Below, one piece after another: positions 9,599-20,432 of a stretch of 64,000 nt of DNA (within the stretch, counting starts at the first letter, position 1; every line of letters begins with the position of its first letter). This stretch comes from Mycosarcoma maydis (Eukaryota; Basidiomycota; Ustilaginomycetes; Ustilaginales). The position numbers and the translations under genes are program-made. The notes beneath the pieces are model-generated. The model was not told the origin of the DNA, did no database searches, and was given only the letters and a program-made list of their open reading frames with translations. The DNA lies in contig NC_026493.1 of NCBI RefSeq assembly GCF_000328475.2, positions 1-64,000 on the forward strand. Direction: 5' to 3'.

Positions 9599-12500
9599 AT
9601 GGGTGAGTAGTAGGAGGGTGTCTTGATCCTTTTGCCCTGCATTCCGCCCAAAGCAACAAGGAGGTTACGTGCCCCCAGCAGCAATCAAGATGAGCTGGCT
9701 CAACTCATTTGACCCAGCAGCTCCCACACGTTCGTTAGGTGAGCCAGACAGCCTTTCTCAGAGCCGTCAAGAGCCACGTTCGAACGCTAGATGGCCGGCA
9801 CGTACCCAGGGCACATTTCAGAACTCAACCGCAGGGCCTTCAACTGCTCGCACCAGGAACGAAGCACCCTCACAAGTTTCAGCGTGCCCTCCTCCGACAG
9901 CTGGAAACGCTCATATCTTCCGACCACCTTCATCGGCGGCATTTAAAAGCTCTATCTACGCTCACCGTCCGCCTCGATTGCCGAACAGTATCAAAGCCGC
10001 TCCACCCTCAGCAGCATTGAGGCCAGAGGATGCACAACCGAATGAGCACCAGATTAGGACAAAACCGTGGGAAATCGATGCACCTCCATCGATAGGCAAG
10101 TCCAAGTCGAGCCATCATGCGCTTCCTTTGAGGGTAACGACTCCATTGCAGGCTTCTCAGCCAACATCTGAATTCGCTGCGAGATCTTCTTTACCTCTCT
10201 CAACCCAGGCTCAGCGCTCGTTACCTCGGCATTTACCGTCTCGACCGTCGGACAAGCAGACTCAAGGTATGCCTCGGTCGCAACTACAGGACCGGCGACC
10301 ATCACAGAAACGACGTTGGTCCCTTCAACAAACACAAACAAAGCCGCAGCCAGAACTTGAACTACAGTCACAGGTACAACCTGGAAATCAGTCACAACCA
10401 TCGTTTGCACCATATACCCGGGCACCCCCCAGGACTGCGAATGCGAAGAAGAGAAAGTTCAAGAAACCGCCGAACAAAGAGACGGCACGACAAAAGCAGC
10501 ATCGCAGAGGGATCAGGGAGCAAGAAAATAAGCAGAATGACCGTGAACCTAACCAGGACGCGCGCCACGCTAGACAGCCACCGACTGGAGATCGAAAGGT
10601 TGACCGAGCTGAATCATCCTCATACAAAGTGGCGCGAATTGGGCCTCTAATAGAGGCATCATTGTCGGTAGAGGCAACATTATCGGACGATACAACTTGT
10701 TTGCCTCAGTCCTCATTGAGCACACGCACTTCTTCGCCACCGCCATCGCCACCGCACGGGGACACACTACAGCTGAACAGACATGCTCCAGAGTCTTTGT
10801 GCAATGACGTTAAAGGTCAAGGTCTCGGAGCACAAAATTCTGGTTCGGCGCTCCATCTAGCCACTTCGTCTCAACTCCGCAGCACCCTTTCCACGTCCAA
10901 CAAATGGGGGGAAGCAGCAGAGATCTCTGAGAAGCATGCAAAGCTCAGAGACGGGGCGGGAGCCTCTCTACTCGCTGAAGTGGTGGCTAAATCTGCGAAG
11001 TGGCCTACGGATAACTGTTCCGTGACTGCGGCGAACTCAAGCGAGCTTGAGGAAGCCCTTGAGCCAGTATCTGATACGTCTGCAAGGGCCACAGAGGCAT
11101 TGGCAGACGCCGCGACGGCGGAAGGTGACAAAAAAGACAAACTTCTTGACGGGACTTTGCTCAGCTCGGAGAAGCGGCTCGAGGGCAGCACACCTATCGA
11201 GATCAGTGATGGTGTCGAAGATGAAGATGACCGTCCTTTGGTTGACAGCCTTCAAGTGACGCGACGCAGTGGACAAGCCAATCTTGCGAACGAAACTCAG
11301 TTTGCAGACAGCGCTAATTCCGATCCAGACGAAGATGTTCCTTTGCAAGAACTCATGCAACGCCGCTCTTCCGAAGAACCTTCCACGGCAAGCGCCATCG
11401 ACAAAAGTTTGAAATGGCGTTCGGCCCCCTTGACACAGACAGTCGCCCGAGCCTTTGATGGCGCTCGCACTTTATCGATCAAATTTTTTGTACCTCTGGC
11501 TAGTTCGGCTATGCAAGATCGAGCCTGCACCGCTTTGCGCAATAGAGGAGCAGTATTCGACGCAGCTATTGGTGTCAGCGAACACGGCCGAGTTGCGACG
11601 TTCTCGGAGGAGCTCATCAGTCGATCTTGCCGAGGCAAGCATGAGCAGCCAAGCAAGATGTTGCGCTTCCAAGCACGAGATCTGGACAAGAAAGTCAAGG
11701 GAGAGAAATCTTCTATCGACAAAGTAGAAGACGTTTCGCGTCTCACCTCCAAGGTATGTGGTATTGCCTCGTCGACGAAAAAGCCGCTCGGGTTAGGAAA
11801 CCACCAAGACTACCCATGCCAGGTGAGCCTAGTCACCGTCAATGATCGGGAACGGGCCAATCGTACATATTATCTGGACGAGCGTCCGCATGCGTGGGGC
11901 GTCGCCAGCATCTGTCATTTTCCGCGTACCGATCCGAAAGATGCTTCCTCGATCGACTTTGCGACGGGTGGAATTGATGGCATTGTCAATCACTGGCATT
12001 GGAAAGCGCGTTCCACCAGCGCAGAAACTTTCCGCTTACATACTCTGCACGATGCTAAACCGATTGTTGCGCTTGAGCATCTCCCGTCAAGCTCAAGCGT
12101 CCTCGCCTCCGCTTCAATCGGAACTGTGATTGGGTTCGACCTGACAGCGCTCACGCTAGGTTTCTGCTGGAACACTAGTGATCATATCGTCCACCTAAAA
12201 CGGACTCCGGATCCGCGTCTCATGCTCGGCGTACTAGCGCGACGAGACTACGACCAGTTTCGCCTGTTTGACATCACGGGTCGCAACGGGCCTATTTCGA
12301 GACCGGTGATCTCCTTTGGTTGGCTCAACGATTCTCTTGGTAAGGTGCGGTTGGGAAAGGGCAGTTTCCATCCAACCAGACGCGCGCTTTTTGCGCACGG
12401 AGGAGAGGATGGAAGGGTGAGAGTGTGGGATATGCGGAATGCAAGAGATCCGCTGATCGATGAAAGGCTCATAGATGGTCCAATTGTTGAAACGATATGG

Positions 12501-12623
12501 GGGAGTGAGGTGAAGGGCGAAGAGGACGAAGAAGGCCTGTTGTATGTGGCGACAAGCAAAGGCGTTGCTAGTCTTTCATTACTCGCTCCCCGATCTCCTC
12601 AGATCTCCGAGCATTTGGATTGA
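9599..12623 (+). CDS. WD40-repeat protein with long disordered N-terminus
   Basis: The long frame can start at ATG 9690 (977 residues). A second model starts at ATG 9599 with a 4-nt coding exon (9599-9602), a 76-bp intron with GTGAGT donor and CCCCCAG acceptor (9603-9678), and then reads in frame into the same ORF, adding five residues. Residues 1 to about 700 are low-complexity: Pro/Ser/Gln-rich first, then acidic and Ser-rich. From about residue 720 the chain shows WD40-like blades, for example FATGGIDGIVNHWHW and FAHGGEDGRVRVWDMR. A chromatin, ubiquitin-ligase or trafficking scaffold role is possible, but nothing in the sequence decides it. It converges with NDUFB9 downstream (stop to stop 155 bp). 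Confidence 0.8.
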
Positions 12624-12777
12624 AGAGCACGGCCGTTTCCTCTCTACGAAATTGGTCTGCGAAATTGGTGTGAATCGCAGTAGAAATAATTAGCTTCACT
12701 TGCGATGAGCATGAACAGACAGCCAACGGTATGCACATCGTGTGAAGGTAGTGCGGATGAATGACTTGTTTCTTCGT

Positions 12778-13454
12778 TTAGTGGTGTTGAGCCTCAAGAG
12801 CAGCCTTCTTCTCAGCTTCGGAGAACATGGGGGGTGGAAGGTTGCGCTCCCACTTGGTGCCATCTTCAAACATGGCGGCTGTCAGAACAGGAACAGAATG
12901 GTCAAAGAAGTCTTGGTTAGTAAATGGACAGCGGTTACGTGTATGGCGTTGCTCGGATCTAGTGTCCGTATGCCGACGGAGACTTGGACAAACAGGTGAA
13001 AGTTGACAGATTGCGTTCGGTCAAGCGGCATCTCGAGGCTCGTGAGTAGCAGCCGGATGGATTCATGCGTGCTATATATCTCGCGCTTTCCAGAGCATCG
13101 GCCGCCACTGCAGCAAGAACAACTGTTCCACTCGCCACTTTGAAGGCAATGAAAAAAGTACTCACGTCGATGTGGATCAGGGTGCTGAATCCTCTTCAAC
13201 TCGTTCTCAGCCCTCTCAAAGAGAATGGCAAGCTCTCTTGGGTTGCGAACATTACGGTGACGTTCGAATTCAACGCGGATCTCGATGGCACGGTCTCTCC
13301 AGACATCCCGGCGAATGCACCAGTCGAGCGAATTCTTGAGGGAGCGCCGGTAGAGCGATTTGACGTACGATTTGTGCGCCTGTGAGAACGTCGATGCCGT
13401 GGCCGTCTTTAGGTTTGAAGCGCCTGCATTGCGCAGAAGCGGTGTGATCAACAT
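12778..13454 (-). CDS. NDUFB9: NADH dehydrogenase (complex I) LYR subunit NDUFB9/B22
   Basis: Two exons on the minus strand: 13454-13166 and 12878-12778, with a 287-bp intron (GTGAGT donor at 13165, CAG acceptor ending at 12879, phase 1), giving 129 residues. The LYR-family signature is visible as KSLYRRSLKNSLDW, followed by the helix IRRDVWRDRAIEIRVEFERHR and HPDPHR. The second exon supplies PAMFEDGTKWERNLPPPMF, which matches the conserved C-terminus of this subunit and fixes the junction. The first 15 residues are suitable for mitochondrial import. In the family, this accessory subunit sits on the distal membrane arm of complex I and binds acyl carrier protein through the LYR motif. Without splicing, the frame runs on into an unrelated tail. 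Confidence 0.92.
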
Positions 13455-13917
13455 TGTTCGTTGGTGTGTTTGCAGTGGAGAGGGATGGAAACGCCAATGG
13501 TGATCAACGCGAAAGATAGATGACTGCGATGAGCAAGCCGAAACTCTCGCGCTTTCATCCGCACGCCCCACCAATTGGAGATTCGAAGATGGTCATCACG
13601 TGCATCGAATCGACAAGTTTTCTTAGAATTTTCCCGATCAGATTCGAATCACGAAATCGTGTATACTGTCTCGAGATCGCTTCTTTCAGGGTCGTGCTCC
13701 AAAATCGTGAATCGAGAATCGTGAATCGTGAATGGGATCGGATGGCACAAAATGAGAATCACGAATCCGTGCATCAAAGACAGTCTGAGAGTCACACTCA
13801 CGACTCACGACTCGAGTTTGGTGCAGTCCGTGAGTGACGAGCAAGCTACAGACATAGTCACGAGTAAAAGCACAACAAGCAAGCTTGCAGGCAAATTGAT
13901 TGACTGCTTGACACGCT
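13455..13917. other. Spacer with GTGAATC heptamers
   Basis: A 463-bp stretch between the start of NDUFB9 and the stop of the AlkB gene. It contains the promoter side of NDUFB9 and a heptamer cluster at about 13703-13733 (AATCGTGAATCGAG and further copies), plus single copies near 13763. No gene is seen. Confidence 0.6.
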
Positions 13918-14796
13918 TTACTCGCCGACGACGTCGGCACCTGGCAGCATGGACCGGATGGTAATGCTAAGCCGAATTGACCGCTTCAACTTGTCAATCC
14001 GATGGGGACCATCCGCTGAATACACAAAGTCGCAGTCGCGCGCGGAGATGCCATGCTTCCAGTCGTATCGTGCTTCGCCGGACAAGACCAGGACCGACCC
14101 TGAAGGCAGAAACAGATGCTCTGCAGGGTGTGATTTGTGCGTAAAGTCCATCACTGTACCAGTGCCGTGCGGTCCAAAGGAACACAGCAGGATACCGTCG
14201 GCAAATCGATGGACGAGGTCAACATGTGGCGCAAGTCCCTCTGCACCATTGTAGAGATTGAGGATCAGCTGCCGTGATAGTAGCTTGTCGCCGGGGAAGA
14301 GCATCTCCTTGACGCTAAGAGGGAGGCGCGTCTCAGACTCGGCCATGATTAGCTGTCTTAGCTGCTGGATGAACTCGATGGTCCAACCAGGAAGTCCTGC
14401 GCAATCAGAGGGTTCAGTATCTTCTGGAAGAGCTTGATATCGCTCTCGCGAGTTCCCATGAGACTTAGCAGACCATGGCGAAGCGAGAGAGCGTGAAAAC
14501 AGCATGACTTGATTCCTATGTGATCTCTGACTCTCTGGAATCTCCAAGGAATGACTGTCCCTTTCAGTGCCAAGATCGAAATACTCGCACTCTGACACTT
14601 GATGCAGCACTCGGTCATGCAGCTCGTGAGGAAGCAGGTTGGGCATGAAGAACATGCCAGGTATCGGGGGTACAGAGCGTGATGCAATTACTGCATTGTT
14701 GTTAGGCGTCAAAAAAGCATCTTCAAGCTCCTTGTGACCAGTATCGGAGCCGAAGAGAGAATCAGCGTCGATAGTCGAATCGTCGCTGTGATCCAT
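13918..14796 (-). CDS. AlkB-like 2-oxoglutarate/Fe(II) dioxygenase
   Basis: An intronless 292-residue protein. The double-stranded beta-helix core is visible: NLYNGAEGLAPHVD contributes the first metal ligands (His191, Asp193), YDWKHGI the distal His248, and R275-x5-R281 (RLSITIR) the 2-oxoglutarate-binding and AlkB-typical arginines. The preceding Tyr182 with the LNLYN strand also fits AlkB homologues. The N-terminal 40 residues are acidic and disordered. Family members oxidatively demethylate nucleic acids or proteins. The compact size and lack of an RNA-binding or methyltransferase domain suggest an ALKBH6/7-like or nucleic-acid-repair type, but the substrate is not determined. It is divergent from HPT1, sharing about 617 bp upstream. 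Confidence 0.88.
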   Translation of the reverse strand: MDHSDDSTIDADSLFGSDTGHKELEDAFLTPNNNAVIASRSVPPIPGMFFMPNLLPHELHDRVLHQVSECEYFDLGTERDSHSLEIPESQRSHRNQVMLFSRSLASPWSAKSHGNSRERYQALPEDTEPSDCAGLPGWTIEFIQQLRQLIMAESETRLPLSVKEMLFPGDKLLSRQLILNLYNGAEGLAPHVDLVHRFADGILLCSFGPHGTGTVMDFTHKSHPAEHLFLPSGSVLVLSGEARYDWKHGISARDCDFVYSADGPHRIDKLKRSIRLSITIRSMLPGADVVGE

Positions 14797-15413
14797 GGTC
14801 TAAGCAACGCGTGATAGCAAACTGACGAAGCGTCGCCTCGGATGGGATGGTCAGGCTTCAGCAAGTTCGAAATGAGGAACGTGGCTCATGAGCGTCCCGC
14901 GCTCAAGGTATTGACAGCATTGCGAGCGGCGAGGTGGTAAAAGAGAGTCTCGTATTTGAGGATGCAAATTCGCTGGCGAGAAGGAAGCGTCATTGAGAAC
15001 GTCTGTGCGGGTGCTTAAGAACGGTGACTTGAAATCTTTGCTTGACTCTCACCCAAACAAAGTTTCTGAACAAGAAGCCGAGAGTGCCCATCGGCTGTGT
15101 GCTTGTTCACGATTGTACTGTAGCTGCACGGCTTTCAAAAACAAAACCAGAAAAAAAATTCACGATTATTGGCCATCATCAAGGCTTGGATTTGGACAGC
15201 TGCTCGCACAAGACCGAGAAGAGACACAAACACGAGAGAATCACGAATACTTGGTTAGAAAGAAAAAAAAAAAGTTGTGCAACTTCACATCGACTTCAAC
15301 CTCGTCTTGCGACCCTTACACCCGGCCATATCACCATCCTACCCACCGACACTATCATCTGTCAAACTCTTTTTCACACGTAAACGCCTATCCTTGTGTA
15401 AATCCGATCCAAA
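14797..15413. promoter_or_regulatory. Shared divergent promoter region of AlkB-like gene and HPT1
   Basis: A 617-bp region between two divergent starts. It includes an A-rich tract (about 15262-15273) and pyrimidine-rich DNA immediately before the HPT1 ATG, as is common for fungal leaders. No specific factor site can be assigned. Confidence 0.4.
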
Positions 15414-16178
15414 ATGTCTCAAGAACAACTTCCAGACGACCACTTCCGCCCCACTTACGAGGATATCCATGTCCAGATCGGCGAAGCGGCGCGCAGGATC
15501 AAGGCCGAGTTTGATCCGGATCTCATGGTTGCCATCGGCGGTGGTGGATTCTATCCGGCTCGTGTGCTGCGAACTTTCCTCAAGAAGCCTTCTGCGCTCG
15601 ACCCCACGAAGCTCCGCAACATTCCCATCCAAGCTATTGGCTTGAGTCTGTACGAAGAAGTCTCAGGAACTTCGGAAGGTCAGATTGGCAACGAGGTAGT
15701 GCGCACCCAGTGGCTTGATGCCAAGACGGTCAGCGGCCGTAAAGGTCCAGGCAAGATTGAGGAGGGCAAGGATGCCGGAGGACTGCTCGGAAAGAATGTG
15801 CTTATTGTCGATGAGGTGGATGATTCGCGAACCACTCTTCAATATGCCTATTCGGAACTCCTCAAGGATGTCAAAAACGCCATTGCCAATCTCTCGGCTG
15901 AGGAGCGTCAGAATCTCGCACCGACTCGATTTGCCATCTTTGTAGTGCACAACAAAGAAAAGGCCGGCGGCAAGCGTGGAACCCTGCCGATCTTGCCCAA
16001 ACAGCTCTCCAAGAACCAAGATAAGATAATTGATGGCCTCAGTGAAGGCGTACGATACTATTCTACGCAGGATATTGGCGACGTTTGGATTTGCTACCCT
16101 TGGGAGGAAGAAGATATCATTGAGCACAATCGCCTGGCCGCTTTGGCCAAAAAGCTCGGCGTCAACCAGCCCAACTAA
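15414..16178 (+). CDS. HPT1: Hypoxanthine/xanthine-guanine phosphoribosyltransferase
   Basis: A 254-residue intronless type I phosphoribosyltransferase. The PRPP-binding loop is VLIVDEVDDSRTT (residues 129-141) with the acidic pair Asp133-Glu134 and Asp136-Asp137. The N-terminal strand MVAIGGGGFYPARVLR (38-53) is the conserved dipeptide-loop region, and the WICYPWE segment near the C-terminus fits the base-binding part of the fungal Hpt1/Xpt1 branch. The enzyme salvages hypoxanthine, guanine and possibly xanthine to their nucleotides with PRPP in the cytosol. Which bases are accepted cannot be read from sequence alone. The start context (CAAAATGTC) is good, and an upstream frame stop leaves no better ATG. 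Confidence 0.93.
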   Translation: MSQEQLPDDHFRPTYEDIHVQIGEAARRIKAEFDPDLMVAIGGGGFYPARVLRTFLKKPSALDPTKLRNIPIQAIGLSLYEEVSGTSEGQIGNEVVRTQWLDAKTVSGRKGPGKIEEGKDAGGLLGKNVLIVDEVDDSRTTLQYAYSELLKDVKNAIANLSAEERQNLAPTRFAIFVVHNKEKAGGKRGTLPILPKQLSKNQDKIIDGLSEGVRYYSTQDIGDVWICYPWEEEDIIEHNRLAALAKKLGVNQPN

Positions 16179-16552
16179 CCTTTCAGCATACTTGGCTGCC
16201 TTTGTATGTATATCATCCAGACGTGTCATGGAAACTCTGTATAATCTAGTCTCTGAACGCCGTGGGTGTGCTTATTACATCCCTTGATGCAAGGTGCGGA
16301 GAAAGGATCCGTATATGGCGACATACGACCAGTCGTGAATGAATCGGAGAACAGAGCGAAAAGGTTGACAGTAGAACGGATACAAGGTGCAAGGCACCTG
16401 CTCTGCCTTGCTATACAGTAGTGACATACAGAATGCATTGTTAGAAAAGGTCAGGCCGGTGCAAAAGCGAGACTGGCCAGGGGTATCTTAAGGTCGAAAG
16501 GGGCTTTTGGTTTGGCATTTGCCAAGACAGAAAGCTGGGGCTGAATTGTTCG
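16179..16552. other. Convergent spacer between HPT1 and VPS51
   Basis: A 374-bp region holding the 3' ends of two convergent genes. No open frame with recognisable features and no tandem repeat is seen. Confidence 0.6.
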
Positions 16553-17404
16553 TCATGAGCCTGCTGTAGCCAAAAACGAGGATCCGGTCGCTTTTCGTCC
16601 ATCTTTGAGCAATGTCCGACACTCTGCTGCAATCTCACGGATTCCAGTAACACCTGCTTCGGTCCAAGCAGCCAATACGGGCTCCATAGTGCCCCACAAG
16701 TGCTCGGCTCGGGCCAGGCCCTCCTTCTTGGCTCTTGCATCTTGATAGCCTTTTGCGCTGGTGGCATCAACACGTCCTTCGATCAAATCCGAAAGCATTG
16801 ATGGCAGAGTGACGATGGGTTCCAGATCGTGTAGTGGATCGAGGTGGTTCGGGCCTGGAGTTTCCGCTGCCGGTGATTCCTTCGTGGCTGGGCGGCGTAA
16901 CACATCGAGGTTGGAGGAGAGAGTCGATATGGACTCAAACGAGGTTTGAAGCGCTTCGAGTGAAGGATCAAGCGATTCTGACTTGACCTTCATATCACGA
17001 ATGGTGTCGCTTGCTGCCACGAGCTCATGATGATGGTTGTAAACGAGGCTCTGGCGTTCTCCATCAAGTTCGCGGATTTGGACGATCAGTTCAGACTCTT
17101 TGCTAAGCAGAGCGCTGAGATTGTTGGAGCGAAGCAAGGAGGGTAGATCCACCTTTGGGAGTGTTGAATGATCAATCGCATCCTCGTTGCTGATCGCAGG
17201 TGATTGGGGTGTCTGCGCAGATTCCGACGAGAGTCCATAATAGTCGCGTAACAGGTTGGCAGCTCGTCTCTTATCCTGCTTTGGCCGCACAGTTGGAGTC
17301 GAGGGCATAGAAGAGGAGCTTGTGGAAGTCATTGCCATTTCCTGTGGTGCGTGCCAATGGCCAGTAGGTTGTGGACGGTGGGCAGGACGTGGAGCAGGAG
17401 ACAT
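16553..17404 (-). CDS. VPS51: GARP complex subunit Vps51
   Basis: A 283-residue intronless protein. After a Pro/Ser-rich N-terminus of about 45 residues comes RRAANLLRDYYGL, the Vps51 signature at the family's N-terminal conserved region. A helical segment follows (LPSLLRSNNLSALLSKESELIVQIRELD) that fits the coiled coils by which GARP/EARP and exocyst-type tethers assemble. GARP tethers endosome-derived vesicles at the trans-Golgi. The length is close to the short fungal Vps51 proteins rather than the long animal form. The ATG at 17404 is the first in frame. It is divergent from the USP-domain gene. Confidence 0.9.
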   Translation of the reverse strand: MSPAPRPAHRPQPTGHWHAPQEMAMTSTSSSSMPSTPTVRPKQDKRRAANLLRDYYGLSSESAQTPQSPAISNEDAIDHSTLPKVDLPSLLRSNNLSALLSKESELIVQIRELDGERQSLVYNHHHELVAASDTIRDMKVKSESLDPSLEALQTSFESISTLSSNLDVLRRPATKESPAAETPGPNHLDPLHDLEPIVTLPSMLSDLIEGRVDATSAKGYQDARAKKEGLARAEHLWGTMEPVLAAWTEAGVTGIREIAAECRTLLKDGRKATGSSFLATAGS

Positions 17405-18008
17405 TTCACGAATTCAGGGTCCGAGCAGGCAACATACACGATAGATTCGTTACTTACGACTCGTACGAGTCACGTGTGGCGATTAATTTCTAGTTGTTTA
17501 GATAGACTACGTAACAACTCTGTTTTATGATCGTGAAATTCGTGATTGGAATTGTGATTTCAAGTTCGTTGCTTGCGAGAACCCACATACAGTTGTGAGT
17601 CGTGAGTCGTGAGTTCTGTGATTTCCGTTGCTTCCGTCGCTGACCTTGTCCGAGTCGTCTGAGTCGTCAGTCACAGAGTGTGAGTCTGCGCTAACTTAAG
17701 TTAATCTACAGCAGTAGCACAAGCGTGGAGCGACGGCGGCGATTCACGTTTCAGGTGGAGTCAGAGTGCCAAGCAAACCAAAATCGTCTCATGTGTTCGC
17801 CGTCGTCTCAATCATCTGGTTCGTCTCTCCTCCTTCGTCCTCATCTTATCCATTTGCAAACTTCGAGCTTTGCACGCGACAGGATCCTCGACACACCTGA
17901 GCGCACGCACACCTTGGTTAATCCATCATATTGTCAGGCAACGAACAGCATCGGGCTTCATCATTTGTTGTTTCGGGTGGACGATATTGGCGTCTCTATC
18001 AGGGCAAC
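17405..18008. promoter_or_regulatory. Shared divergent upstream region of VPS51 and USP gene
   Basis: A 604-bp region with GTGAGTC-type heptamers (about 17594-17615: TGAGTCGTGAGTCGTGAG) and scattered GTGATTC copies near 17530-17560. The open frame of the USP gene extends upstream without an ATG until 18009, so the region is treated as untranslated. Confidence 0.4.
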
Positions 18009-20078
18009 ATGGTTCGCACACCATCCATCTCAACGTCTTCGAGCGAGAGAGACAAGGAAAAGGCCACTCAAACGCTCTCGTCCGCCTTTGCAGCCATGAT
18101 GGCAGTCGGTGCTCCACATCAAAGTCAGCTCAAGATCGACGACGGCGCCTCGGTCGATTCGGCCCCAAGTCGTTCCGCTGCTTCGTCGTCCTCTTCGTTG
18201 AAACAAGATGATGAGCGTTCAAAGCGAGGGCTCAGACGTCTTAGTGCATTTGGTCGCTCCGGCCGCAGCTTGTCTCCGTTTCGGTTTGGCTCCAGAAAAC
18301 GCTCGTCCTCGGCAAATCGCCTCAAAATCAATGGCGAGGATGACACAGGTTCGGAGAGCGGCAACAGAAGTGAGCGCGACAAGGACAGCGATACCGAGTC
18401 TGTAATGAGTTCCGCCTCAGGCATCGTGCCACGTAACAGTGCTTTCTTCCCTGCAGACGACGACGACGATCTTGATGCTTCGATTCCTCACTCACATCGC
18501 CGCCAACAGCCATCCTTGCTCAATGCGCCGGAGACGCAACTCCCCAAGTCTGGCTCTTCAACTAGCATTGCATCATCCGCAAATCTTAACGACGATCCGC
18601 ATGGAGTAGAGGCCGACGTAGAGTCGGACGATGGCTCGATCGGATCAGACAATGACGTCAAGCATCTGTCCTCCAACACAGCCGACCAAGATGAAGACGA
18701 AGACGAGGATCTCGACGACATGGATTCCGTCGTTCTTGACAACACGCTCTATAACGCCGAATGTCTCACTTCTCATGAACACTGGAACGGTCATAAATCT
18801 GAAGACGGCCATCACCACTTTGAGACGTATGAGGACGAAGACCTGGAGAGAGACGACGAACACATCACCGCACCAAACGTCGTACTGAGCGAGGACCAGG
18901 TCTCTACGTTTATTCAGCGTCGCGGCTCGAAAATGCTATCGCTCACTATCTCGAGGCCACGCTTTGAGCGCAACCGCTGCACGATCACGATCAATCATGG
19001 CGACGCTGAAAGTGCCGCAAAGAACAGCAAGCGTCCCAAGCGCTACGTCGTGGCGAGCGATGGATCCGAAGAATCTTCCTACGCTGCAGAGTGGACGATT
19101 GGCACCGTGTTGAGGGACGGCGATGAAATGCTCGTGGTCTCGGTCATGGAGACCGACACCAAGCTCGACGCTCTCGATCCCAAGCACGAGGAGGTCTCGG
19201 CTAGAATGGAACACCAACGCATCCGCCAAGCCATGGCCTCGGTGCTCGCCAAACAGGCCACACACCTGCTGGAGCGCACCAGGCTCGAGGTAAAGATCTC
19301 GTGTCAAGCGATTCATGCCAAGAATGCACGACACATGCTTCTTGATCTCATCGACTTTTACGAGCCTACGATGGTGGTCGTAGGCTCAAGAGGCCTTGGA
19401 TCGTTGAGAGGCATCTTGCTCGGTTCAACGTCGCACTACCTTGTACAAAAATCGTCTGCTCCCGTCATGGTTGCGCGTAAGCGACTCAAGCTGCCAGCAC
19501 TGCCGCGTGGCAAAGGCGATGTGGTCGAATCGGTGCGCGCTCGACACATGCGTCTGGACCAAGCTTCGATCGAAAAGGTGTCGAATGCCAGTGAAGATGC
19601 ACTCTCTGGATCCATCGACGACAAAGACAAGGCTGTCAACGAGGAGGAAAGCACGCCCGAGAACGAAGCTGAGCGTGACGAAAATATGGACAAACCTGCG
19701 ACGGATACCGCTGCTGCTGCGGTGGCAGCAGCAGCCAAAGACGCAGAACCAGCATCACCGCTTCGAAGCACACGAGCCGAAGAAACGAGTTCGGGCGGTT
19801 CGAAATCGCACGTCACTAGCGATGGCAGTCCCAAGTTGCAACGCAAAGCATCCAAGACGGGCGCCACCGTCATCCCGCACACCTCGCTGGAACGAGAAGC
19901 AGAGACGCGCAGCCAGATCCAGCAACGCAAAGAGGAAGCTGCCAAGCTGCACAAAGACGAAAAGAAGAGGCATCTATTCGGTCACCATTCCGACCATCTC
20001 AAGACGTCCAAGTCCGGGCACAGCGACGACGATACTGAACCTACCGATGACGATGCCCAGCCAAAGCCGCAGCCATAG
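18009..20078 (+). CDS. Universal stress protein (UspA) domain protein
   Basis: A 689-residue protein from the first ATG of the frame (18009). Residues 1 to about 340 are disordered: a Ser-rich, basic patch (LRRLSAFGRSGRSLSPFRFG) followed by very acidic stretches. Residues 344-485 form a UspA fold: RYVVASDGSEESSYAAEW opens it, and GSRGLGSLRGILLGS (from residue 459) matches the ATP-binding G-2X-G-9X-G-S motif. The tail (490-689) is charged, with an Ala run and Glu/Lys-rich helices, ending in acidic DDDTEPTDDD. Fungal proteins of this layout are linked in the family to stress response, but the ligand and partner are unknown. The intact motif suggests nucleotide binding. Confidence 0.88.
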   Translation: MVRTPSISTSSSERDKEKATQTLSSAFAAMMAVGAPHQSQLKIDDGASVDSAPSRSAASSSSSLKQDDERSKRGLRRLSAFGRSGRSLSPFRFGSRKRSSSANRLKINGEDDTGSESGNRSERDKDSDTESVMSSASGIVPRNSAFFPADDDDDLDASIPHSHRRQQPSLLNAPETQLPKSGSSTSIASSANLNDDPHGVEADVESDDGSIGSDNDVKHLSSNTADQDEDEDEDLDDMDSVVLDNTLYNAECLTSHEHWNGHKSEDGHHHFETYEDEDLERDDEHITAPNVVLSEDQVSTFIQRRGSKMLSLTISRPRFERNRCTITINHGDAESAAKNSKRPKRYVVASDGSEESSYAAEWTIGTVLRDGDEMLVVSVMETDTKLDALDPKHEEVSARMEHQRIRQAMASVLAKQATHLLERTRLEVKISCQAIHAKNARHMLLDLIDFYEPTMVVVGSRGLGSLRGILLGSTSHYLVQKSSAPVMVARKRLKLPALPRGKGDVVESVRARHMRLDQASIEKVSNASEDALSGSIDDKDKAVNEEESTPENEAERDENMDKPATDTAAAAVAAAAKDAEPASPLRSTRAEETSSGGSKSHVTSDGSPKLQRKASKTGATVIPHTSLEREAETRSQIQQRKEEAAKLHKDEKKRHLFGHHSDHLKTSKSGHSDDDTEPTDDDAQPKPQP

Positions 20079-20432
20079 CCAGTGAGGCAGAATTCAATCA
20101 CCCTACTACCGCCATGAAACGCATAGCACACGCACAGCTTAGAGATGGTGCAATGTTAATCGTGATTTGATACCACATCCCAGCTCAGCTCTGCTCAGCT
20201 CTGCGTAGTCTTCACTGCCTGTTGCCTGTGCTTCACTTGACACTGGCTGGAAATTTGTCTCAGATGCAAGCACGATGATCTCGACCCAGCACGATTAGCT
20301 GAGAACTGCCAAGCGGAATAGCTATCTTACACGACGGAATGACGGAATACAAGTGTGGCCGACAGAAAACAAAACATGGGCGGAAGCGGATCGAATTTGA
20401 GTCCTTGGTTGCGATAGGGGAGCGGTACACAG
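20079..20432. other. Convergent spacer after USP gene
   Basis: A 354-bp convergent spacer. A small CAGCTCTGCTCAGCTCTGCG direct repeat occurs near 20182-20203. No gene is seen. Confidence 0.55.

Noticed and set aside
12882..13574. Unspliced 230-codon reading of the NDUFB9 frame
   Set aside because: It reads through the intron into an unrelated tail; splicing at 13165/12879 gives the conserved C-terminus.
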